64,000 nt of DNA from Austropuccinia psidii. Lineage: Eukaryota; Basidiomycota; Pucciniomycetes; Pucciniales; Sphaerophragmiaceae. The position numbers and the translations under genes are program-made. This document shows positions 55,505 through 64,000 of this stretch, piece after piece. The stretch lies in NCBI GenBank assembly GCA_023105745.1, contig JALGQZ010000011.1, positions 14,413,975 to 14,477,974 of the forward strand. Reading direction: 5' to 3'. The notes under the pieces are model-generated. The model made no database searches, was not told where the DNA came from, and worked only from the letters and a program-made list of their open reading frames with translations. Every line of letters starts with the position of its first letter. Position 1 is the stretch's first letter.

Positions 55505-57651
55505 TACAATCCAGAAACTCCAAAAAGATCTATGTATAAAATAGCAATATATTTAAATCCTAAGTGAATTTACTATACCCTTTACTAGGTAGTTGGTAAC
55601 AAGGTTAGATTTTCTCCTTGTGGGAGCATGTAAAATCAAAATCATTCTCCTAGAAGGAAGTAGAATATATTCCAAAGAAATTAAGTAATTTAGAAATGCA
55701 CAATGAGTAGCTGATTGATTGCTGTAGTGTACAATAAAGAATTCAATATGATTCCTGTATCATAGAATGTATGATAATTCAGTACTCTATATTGGATGTG
55801 CACTATATGATTATTCCAATGTGTCAACATACCTTTTGTGTGGACTATCCAGGAGGAAACTCAAGATTCAGTTCATAATTGATATGCTTGCTTGTGGTTT
55901 TGATATTTCAGTAAGAAACTTGCAAATATATAATGTACTGAAGGAGTTCCTTTTTCTTTCAACTTATTATTTAACCTTTTATTCTCATATTTCTATTTTT
56001 ATTCCACAGCTTCTCCTACATAAATCTATTATTTATATTGAATTAGAAAGCTTTCTAATAATAATGCACTCAGATCCCAATTATCTTCTCTTTCCTTCAT
56101 TACCACAACCTGAGCCACAAAATCAAGGTCAAATCTCTAACAAAAAGAAACCACAAGCCAAGAAACAGGGAAAATATTAAAAATTGAAATCAGTTTTATA
56201 CCCACAAAGCTTTATCAGGATATATAGCAAATTTTGACTACTTGTACCATTAATCTGATATTGTTACTATTATTATTTTATTTTTGCTCAAGGAATTGAA
56301 TTAGATAGATTCAAAACATTCTCCTAGTAATATTTTACTATGAAATTAATAATTAGATTGATCTACTATGTCTGTCCTTCCTTTTAGGATTAAAAACACT
56401 CTAATAATATTGAGAATTCAATATTTATTTTTTTTGGAGCAATAGCATTATGAATAATATATATATATAGATTCAATAATAACAATAATACTAATATTTA
56501 TCATTATGAGCTCCAGTTATTTTCTTATTACCAATATAAAAATAATAATAGTAAAATTATTCTACAACAAGTAATTTGATGTTGAAAGGAGTGATTTATA
56601 AATAAATTACTAGAATATTATGAAAAAAGAGAAAATTATATAATAAATAAAGAAAAATGATATAATAATCCCTACTGGTTAACAGCAAAATAATATTTTA
56701 AAAAAAATCAATACATAAAATCTTAAAGATATTTATAAGTGAAACCTTCAAAAATACAAATAAGAGTGAATTTAATTTGAGAGAAACACAAATTTGATAA
56801 TATTGAGAAATTTCTTAATTTTTCATAAAGTGTTGAAATTGGAAGTGAAGATTTAAAATATTATTTTGCTTTATTGCAATAAGAATTACTCTATTACAGG
56901 TATCATTATAAGTATTTATTTAATGTATGATATCATATTAAGCTGGGTTGAAATCTAAAGATTTTTGACAATTTTTGAAGGCCCTTTTGTTCCAAATTGA
57001 GTTCTCCGAGTTGATAATAAGTATCACTATCAATTTTCACATCCAGAATACTCTCAATAAGCTTAGTTTAGAGCTTTAAACCTCAATAACACTAAATCAA
57101 GTCTTATAAACTGGTATCAGTGGTTATTTTCAAAGGTTATGAATCCAACAATATCTCGATTGACAAAATAGGCAATAAATTCTACACCTTAGCTGTAGTT
57201 TTTGAAAATTGGAGGGATTTTAATAATTAACCAAAAACATTTTATATATAAGGTAATATGAGTTTTTAATTTCACTATATCAGGAAATGAGGTTGTTTTC
57301 ACTGTAAGGAATATTTCTTCAATTTCCAGAACTAGCAAGTGAAAATCTCATTTCAAATGTTTTAGCTGGTAAGCCGCAATATCACCAAATTTATTTAAGA
57401 TCAATCAGTAAACATGATAGTTTTACTTATGGGCAAAATATGAGCTTTGAATCTGAATTTTCACTCTGGTATGCCTTTTAATTTTAAGTCTCAATTAAAA
57501 CTTGAATAAGCTTAAATCAACTTAAAGTTTAGCTTATTTGTGAGTTTCTAACTTAAAATCAAAGTTAAAACCTCATTAACCATTGTTTTGGCTGCAGAAC
57601 CGTAATTGAGGTTGGCCAAATTCAAAATACTTTCTATTTGTATCCAAAAAC
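55505..57651. other. AT-rich DNA between elements D and H
   Basis: No TE domain recognised. A 137-codon frame at 55767-56180 is hydrophobic then Lys/Gln/Pro-rich and has no family I know. Stretches near 57500-57650 loosely resemble LTR-3 in reverse (GGCTGCAGAACCG against the G LTR's ggttctgcca region), so H may sit inside an old LTR-3 copy. Confidence 0.45.
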
Positions 57652-57656
57652 TTGGG

Positions 57657-59066
57657 TGTCAGGGTGACTCTATGATAAGCTGTACAATGACAAATAAAAG
57701 CTATAACTCTGAGTGTGACACGAAAATAAAGATGATAATCAAGATAATAGAGGGTAAAAAGGGCTATACTAAATGAATTTACTGATGGTGAGTGCTGCTG
57801 ATAGCCCTGGGTGCAGTGTTTGCCTGTTGGTTTACAATAACAAACCCTAACATACTAAAGCTTAAGGTATAACCTGTTAAATTCTAAGGGTAACACTTAT
57901 TGTAAAAAGCTATACCATGTAAGAATACTAAGAATAGGATGCTTGATTAGCTTCCTGGTGAGGAAAAGCTTCCTTTTATCTTGTTCTGGGGCAGTGGGAG
58001 GTGGTTTACCTCTGCACACGACCAAAGAGTGAAAGGTTTCACTACTCTGGGCTGATTTGTGGTTCTAAAAACTCAATACAGACTAGTATTGGGTTGAAAT
58101 GTGGTTTTAGAACCACAAGTAGTCATTTTTTCACTATACAGGGTGAAGGCTTTCACCAATGGAGTTTACAGGTGTGTTCTGGTGCTTCTGACGCGTCAGA
58201 AGCTGTACAGAAGCTGTATATATTTGACTTAACTATGAGGTATTGAAGTATAAACACACTTCTTTGTCTTTATGACAACTCATAATCATACTTATGGGAT
58301 AGTATCCCACTGTAAGGCCGTATTGGCCAACCTGTGGGAGTTTAACCTTAAAACTGCTATAACTTTGTTCGTTTTTAAAATATTGAGCGCAAAATTGGTT
58401 CATTGTGTATCCCTGGATGTTATCTACACAATGGTACCTCATTTGGTATAGCTATCATTAAATATTGCAGAGTTATGCCATGTGCAAGTTTTCTTGTACA
58501 CATTTATGATTTGTCCAAAAACTGTATGAAACTTGTTTGCTCCATATATTTTGTTCTAGATAAGATATGGGGAAATGCATGACACCATTAGATATCCCTG
58601 ATTGTTTTATTTCTAAAAATACCCCACTTTAGGTATCTCACACTGAAGCTGTGGAAGTTAGATGAGAGGTGAATATTTTAATTACCCTTATTTGACCTTA
58701 TTTTGGTCATAACTTCTGTAATTCTGGTGCTAACTCAGTTTGGCTAGTACCCTTGGATAGCCCTGACTTAGGGCTTTAATTTGAATATTCATTTGATGGT
58801 GTTAAGCCTCCGCCTCTGGATTTCAGACGAGAGGTGAAAATTAAGGTTTATGCTCAGCAATAGCTTTGAGCAGGAATAACTTTGTTATCCTTTTCCCTAT
58901 GATTATGGGACTTGTATATTTGGAAAGGGGTGAGTTTTCCCTTTCTTTTGATATCTTTTGAGCTAATTTGGCTCAGCTCCATGTTTTGGTGGTATCTTGG
59001 CTTTACCATTGGTTTATGATATTTGGCTGTCATGCTTGTGCTCTGGTTTTGAGTCACAGGCTGACA
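57657..59066 (-). repeat. 3' LTR of element H (1410 bp)
   Basis: Plus-sense TGTCAGGGTGAC ... CACAGGCTGACA, preceded in element sense by the polypurine tract (minus strand, 59089-59067: TTTTTTTAGAGGGAGGGTA). Diverged LTR-1. Palindrome at 58100-58117. Confidence 0.88.
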
Positions 59067-59091
59067 TACCCTCCCTCTAAAAAAAGGCTCA

Positions 59092-60864
59092 TCATTGACA
59101 AGACTTTCCTCTCTTCTTGGAGGTATTAGAATGGCTCATGTGACCTTGAGCCAACAAATTTCTTGTTGTCATACCCTCCCTGTCTGGTGGCTTATGTTTC
59201 AAACCATCCAGGTGTTTGGTTATTAGATTCCTCCTTTGGGAGTGGACTGAACCAATTTCCTCTATTTCATGGCTCTTAAATTCCACCAAATATTCCTCAT
59301 GGGGGTTGGGTTCACTGTATGAATTATCTCCACAGCCATTCCCCACACTATCAGAGTCAGATTCATGAACTTCTTTGTCTTTTATTGTTTCTTCCTCCCT
59401 TTCAAACATCTCTTCCCTGTCTTTGGGAGAATTTTCTGCATAGTGATTGGGTGATTCACAGTTGTGAAATCCTGTTGTGATTTCAGATTCTGAATCATGA
59501 GTTTCTTTGGCTTCCCGGGTTGGATTCTCCCTGTTATCACCAGTATTATGGTTATTGTATCTACCAATAGATGTTCTAATCCTTACTTCTTACAAAGTAT
59601 TGGATATTTCATCCAAGGTGGATTCTTTGGAGCATCTGCATTTTACTGCATGTTCTAAGTCTCTTGGTAGTTTGGTCAACAGTTTGTGATTTCTCATTTT
59701 TGTTGTTATGTAAGGGTCAATGGCTATTAGCCTTTTTGACTGTCTCAGACACCAATCATAAGGATCTTTGTCCACTGTGTATCTATCATTTCCAAATGAA
59801 AGGGCTTTCTGCCATATCCATGTATCATTTCTGTACTTTTGGATTATTTGGCTCCTCCACCATGGCCAGTTTCTTCTGCCATGGATTTCTTTCATTTGTG
59901 TGTCCCAAATACCAGCATGTCTTTTAAAAGCTTTATTTAATCTGGCAGTAATCCAGTAATCTGGTATACTTGGTATATCAGTGAAGAGTCCATCAATATA
60001 AGCTATGAGTTCCATGTGATCATACTCTCCAGTTCCAGAGAATTTGGGCCAGCTTGAGGCCGCAGGAAGCTGCTTCAAGGCTTCCTTTTCAGTATAAGAC
60101 ATATTATCTCCATCCTGGTATTTTGATGGAGACCTTGCCTTATTCACCAATAAAGAATCTGGTTTGATGTCTTCCGGGTGGTATGGGGTGCTTCCAGAAA
60201 CATGCCCTTGTTCTTGGGGTTTCATTTTTTGTCAGAAATTAAACAATTTGTCAATATCTTGATCCAGGTATTCCCTATCCCTTTTGCAGTGATTTTTCTC
60301 CTCTAAGACATGACTTACTCTTCTTTTGGTATCTTCTGAGGCTTTATACAATTCAGTATAGTCCTCTTGAAGAGTATGAATAGTTTTGGTTTGTAAGGTA
60401 TAAACCTCTTGTAACCTTGAAATACTTTCATGGAGTCTTTCAAACTCTTTTTGGGTTTGTTCTACAAATTGGTAAAATTGTAACCATAGAGTATTACTAC
60501 TTATGGTACTCTCAGGTATCACAACATTGTGTTTCATCTGAGTGGAGATATCATTCCTTAACATAGGGCTGCTAGCTGCATTAGAAGTATTTACAACTGT
60601 TTGTTGTTTATTTGTACTTCGTGCAACAGGTCCAACAATTTCTGGATCATAGGATCTGACTCTTTCTGCCTCTGGTTGAAAGAAGTCTTGTTCTTGACCT
60701 ATGATCCTCTTCATCTCCTGGATTCCATCTTGGATTGGGAAGTATGGTGACTCTTGGTCACTGATCTGCTGGTGCCTGAGTGGTGTGAAGCCACTAGGAA
60801 GTCTGGTTGGGTTACCAGTTCTCATTAGCCTGAAAGAATCAAAGTATGTTATCTCTTGTTCCAT
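59092..60864 (-). pseudogene. gag of element H fused to the polyprotein end
   Basis: ATG 60864: DSFRLMRTGNPTRLPSGFTP, then coiled coil (FYQFVEQTQKEFERLHESIS, LEEKNHCKRDREYLDQDIDK) to a TGA/frame change at ~60230. Core 60225-59590: SWPKFSGTGEYDHMELIAYI, DYWITARLNKAFKRHAGIWD, GRRNWPWWRSQIIQKYR. The zinc knuckle is degraded (FHNCESPNHYAENS: first and last Cys lost). Acidic tail ESDSDSVGN...EEYLVEFKSHEIEE follows. The frame then ends HSNTSKKRGKSCQ, matching the last residues of the A polyprotein (RASRRTEQFHQ), so the whole of pol is missing. Confidence 0.83.
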
Positions 60865-61133
60865 TTCTTGTCTATGCTAATTTCTTTGAAGAATATCTCT
60901 TTGAGGGAAATCTTCTGAATACTTTCTACAAGTTCTTTGTAGCGGGAATCTGGTTTTAATTCCCTGTCTGCCATTCCTGGAGGTTTTCTGTTTAAAGCCA
61001 TTTTGGAAGGTGTAGGAAGGTTCATTTTGCCATGTATTATGACTTTGAAAAAATTCAACTTCTCTCTTTTCCAGGCCTCTATTCCAACTGATGGTTGTTT
61101 CTCTTTGTAAGGAATAATACCTTGGAAATCCAA
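60849..61133 (-). pseudogene. ORF1 homologue of element H
   Basis: 94 codons ending ADRELKPDSRYKELVESIQK, ISLKEIFFKEISIDKKWNKR. This lines up with ORF1 of A and B (LKPEDWKDMDQVLQLHQ, LLKDLFQWSMDNKRFN): LKP, then acidic/basic helix, then LK-x-(L/I)F and S-(M/I)-D-x-K. It is in the +1 frame relative to H's gag, as in A and B. It is shorter and runs out as the gag frame (ATG 60864) begins, so the overlap here is only a few codons. Confidence 0.55.
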
Positions 61134-62319
61134 AGTCTTTGGAATGAGGTGGTATTGTTTCTGATTTGTAAAGTGAGAGTTTAAGCTAGTTGATTAAATG
61201 CCTGTTTTGTTAGGAATCTATAAGTAACTTTGGACAAATTAATATTGAAAATATCAATAATTATCAAATAAACTTTTCCCAATTAAAAAATCAATAAAAT
61301 ATGGTTTGTATTTTATTATGAAGTATTATTATTGGAATTATCAATAATAATGATAATGATAAATTTTTCACTCCAACTATGGTGCAAAAATGAATTATAA
61401 GAGTTTTTCTTTAAGAAAAATTCAAAAAATATATACTCTGTATATACTATGACAAAAAGATCAATAATAAAATATGATTTGTATTTTATTATGAAGTATT
61501 ATTGAAATTATCAACAATAATGATAATAATCCATTTTTCACGCCAATTTGGGTGAAAAGATGAATTATCAGAGTTTTTCTTAAAGAAAAATTCAAATAAT
61601 ATATACTTTGTATATATTATGAAAAAGCAATAATAAAATATGGTTTTTATTTTATTATGAAGTATGAGTATTGGTATTATCAATTATAGTGATAATAATC
61701 AATTTTGCACGCCAATTTGGGTGAAAAAATGAATTATTGGAGTTTTTCTTCAATAAAAATTCAAATAATATATACTTTGTATATATTATGAAAAAAACAC
61801 AATAATAAGATAAGGTTTTTATTTTATTATGAAGTATTATTATTGGTATTATTAGTAATAATGATAATAATCAATTTTTCACGCCAATTTGGGTGAAAAA
61901 ATGAATTATCATAGTTTTTCTTCAAGAAAAATTCAAATAATGTATACTTTGTATATATTATGAAAAAAAACAATAATGAAATATGGTTTTTCTTTTATTA
62001 TAGCAAGAGAATATTTTATAAAAATATAATTTATATATTTATAACTCTTCAAAAATGAAAAAATATTATTTTTCAAAAAAGGATATGTATAGAGTTTTTT
62101 TTTATTATTATGTTTTTTATATTTTTGAGTAAAAAAATTCAGAATAGAGGAAAACCACGAAATTAATCCCCTTCAGGGCTTCCTTTGATTAACCAAAAGT
62201 GAAAATAAGCAAAAAAACAAGTATGATAACTATATAATGCATGAAGATAAGCTAAAAATAGTGAAAAAAAGCTATAATTTCGTCTAAAATAGGTAAAAAA
62301 CCAGGCCAGGCCCCCGAAA
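61134..62319 (-). other. Leader of element H with tandem array
   Basis: Begins in element sense (62319 downward) with TTTCGGGGGCCTGGCC, the shared primer-site motif. It is followed by A/T-rich DNA and a four-copy ~170-bp tandem repeat (61293-61980). No gene. Confidence 0.7.
61293..61980 (-). repeat. Tandem array, ~170 bp x 4, in the leader of element H
   Basis: The block AATAAAATATGGTTTGTATT and its variants start at 61293, 61466, 61632, 61804 and, partially, 61975 (spacing 173, 166, 172, 171). Each unit also has a run of ATT repeats, TTTTTCACGCCAA with TTTGGGTGAAAA (a small hairpin), and a TATATACTTTGTATATA palindrome. Confidence 0.88.
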
Positions 62320-63427
62320 TGTCGGGATGACTCTATGATATAGCTGTACAATGACAAATAGAAGCTATAAATCTGAGTGTGACACAAAAATAAAGATGAT
62401 AATCAAGATAATAGAGGGTAAAAAGGGCTATACTAAATGAATTTAGTGATGGTGAGTGCTGCTGATAGCCCTAGGTGCAGTATTTGCCTGTTGGTTTACA
62501 ATAAAAAACCCTACAATACTTAAGCTTAAAGTATAACCTGTTAAATTCTAGGGGTAACACTTATTGTAAGAAGTTGTACCATGTAAGAATACTAAGAATA
62601 GGATGCTTGATTAGCTTCCTGGTGAGGAAAAGCTTCCTTTTATCTTGTTCTGGGGCAGTGGGAGGTGGTTTACCTCTGCACACGACCAAAGAGTGAAAGG
62701 TTTCACTACTCTGGGCTGATTTGTGGTTCTACAAACTCAATACAGACTAGTATTGGGTTGAAATGTGGTTTTAGAACCACAGGTAGTCATTTTTTCACTA
62801 TACAGGGTGAAGGCTTTCACCAAAGGAGTTTACAGGTGTGTTCTGGTGCTTCTGACGCGTCAGAAGCTGTACAGAACCTGTATGGACCTTTGTATTTGAC
62901 TTAACTATGAGGTATTGAAGTATAAACATGCTTCTTTGTCTTTTTGACACCTCAAAATCATACTTATGGGATAGTATCCCACTGTAAGGCTGTATTGCCC
63001 AACCTGTGGGAGTTTAACCTTGAAGCTGCTATATCTTTGTCCGTTTTTAAGATATTGAGCTTAAATTTGGTTCATTGTGTAGCCCTGGATGTTATATAAA
63101 CAATGGTACCTCATTTGGTATAGCTATCATTAAATATGGCAAAGGTATGCCATGTACAAGTTTTCTTGTACACATTTGTGATTTGTCCAAAAATGGTATG
63201 AAACTTGTTTTCTCCATATCTTTTGTTCTAGATATAATATGGGAAAATGAATGACACCATTGATTATGGGACTTGTATATTTGAAAAGGGGTGAGTTTCC
63301 CCTTTCATTTGATACATTTTCAGCTAATTTGGCTCAGATCCATGTTTTGGTGGTATTTTGGCTTTACCATTGGTTTATGGTATTTGGCTGTCATGCTTGT
63401 GTTTGGGTTTTAAGTCACAGGTTGACA
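62320..63427 (-). repeat. 5' LTR of element H (1108 bp, internal deletion)
   Basis: Plus-sense TGTCGGGATGAC ... CACAGGTTGACA. About 300 bp shorter than its partner: GACACCATTG at ~63260 joins ATTATGGGAC, skipping the segment at 58590-58900 of the 3' LTR. Contains the short palindrome at 62764-62781. Confidence 0.88.
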
Positions 63428-63432
63428 TTGGG

Positions 63433-64000
63433 TACCCTGGAATATTTTTCTAGAATGCGTTTGTACAGCTCTTTTTGTGTCTTTTCCCCTTTATATTTAT
63501 TAAAGGTCATGATGTGTAATTCTGAAATTAGTTTGAACAAAGGGCCTGCAAGATTTAACACCTGTATGGTAAATCCAAGGCTTACTTTGAGACTACACAC
63601 CATACCTTATCTTTACCATTTCTTTGGTGAGTCAAGCTTTAAGTGGTGTAATTTTATTTTTGTTTGATCTTAATAGAGTTTAAGTAGAAGAAAATATCAT
63701 ATTTCTGCCTTTGTAAGCCAAAATATTGAATTTATGGTATAATACCCTATGGTATGACCTTAGGTAAAAGCTCATGGAGAATTCAATTGTGCAATCAAAT
63801 TATTATATAAATGAATTGATTGGAGCTTTGATAAAATATTTTTAACTTTATTGTTTTTGATTTTAAGTAAAATTAACTCCTAGTGAGAAATCTTGTGAGT
63901 CCTTTTGGAATGTAAAATATTCCTCAGGTCTCACACCAAGCATCAAGAGCTATGGGAAATAATAGATACCTGAATCCAAAGTTGGTGATTTGTTATTGAA
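63433..64000. other. Right flank of element H, possible LTR-3 terminus
   Basis: A/T-rich. TGTAAAATATTCCTCAGGTC followed by TCACA at ~63912-63936 closely matches the outer end of the F LTRs (31381-31405). This may be the end of an old minus-oriented LTR-3 that H inserted into. No polypurine tract follows, which would fit a solo LTR. The rest is not similar enough to prove it. Confidence 0.35.

Larger units (their letters stand above)
57657..63427 (-). mobile_element. Element H: gag-only LTR retrotransposon (non-autonomous)
   Basis: LTR-1-type copies at 57657-59066 (3') and 62320-63427 (5'), perfect duplication TTGGG (57652-57656, 63428-63432). Inside, on minus: primer-site motif, tandem-repeat leader, ORF1, gag, and then directly the last residues of the polyprotein and the polypurine tract. 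Protease, RT, RNase H and integrase are absent. This matches the plant TR-GAG type of non-autonomous element, which must use enzymes from relatives. Confidence 0.87.

Noticed and set aside
55767..56180. 137-codon frame between D and H
   Set aside because: No known domain, odd mix of hydrophobic and Lys/Gln-rich sequence, AT-rich surroundings, no splice or promoter context. Noted in the intergenic entry only.
61293..61980. Regularly spaced repeats that could suggest a CRISPR array
   Set aside because: Units are ~170 bp, diverged and contiguous without unique spacers, in a eukaryotic retrotransposon leader.

Overview
This is fungal DNA, almost certainly from a rust fungus (Pucciniales). The polyprotein and gag repeats match, from memory and unverified, sequences I associate with Austropuccinia psidii (myrtle rust). 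The sequence is AT-rich, one spliced host gene is visible with introns of about 50-150 bp, and most of the window is Ty3/Gypsy LTR retrotransposons. No rRNA, tRNA, CRISPR or bacterial-type operon was seen.

Layout. (1) 1-3211: 3' end of a chromodomain Ty3/Gypsy element (G), its 2.0 kb LTR, and a duplicated LTR tail around a stray chromodomain fragment. (2) 3212-11496: the only non-TE island. It holds an intact seven-exon pepsin-family aspartic protease gene with a C-terminal membrane segment (6929-9037), decayed or unassigned sequence upstream, and AT-rich DNA downstream. (3) 11502-55499: one minus-strand Ty3/Gypsy element (D; target duplication AAAGG on both sides) blown open by nested insertions. 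Element A (15801-26780, plus, duplication GTCCA) sits in D's integrase. Solo LTR E (28853-42605) sits between D's protease and reverse transcriptase, and E is split by element F (29499-41843, minus). Element B (43399-52902, plus, duplication TTAAT) sits in D's gag. Three more solo LTRs lie inside A and F, each with a perfect 5-bp duplication. (4) 55505-57651: AT-rich DNA. (5) 57657-63427: element H (minus, duplication TTGGG), a gag-only element with a tandemly repeated leader. (6) 63433-64000: flank, possibly ending in an LTR-3-type terminus.

Three LTR families are used throughout. LTR-1 (about 1.4 kb, TGTCAG...CTGACA) belongs to A, B, E, H and two solo LTRs. LTR-2 (about 0.76 kb) belongs to D and one solo LTR. 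LTR-3 (about 1.9-2.0 kb, TGTGAG...TTACA in element sense) belongs to F and G, plus one fragment. Each autonomous-type element reads gag (with CCHC zinc knuckle), protease, reverse transcriptase, RNase H, integrase, chromodomain; every copy here is broken by stops, frameshifts or insertions.

The most unusual signal is in the gag leader of A, B, F and H. A second reading frame, always +1 to the polyprotein frame, encodes a helix-rich protein (ORF1) for several hundred bases where the polyprotein frame is also open. D adds a second oddity: a degenerate coding-like frame antisense to its own genes, between pol and the 3' LTR.
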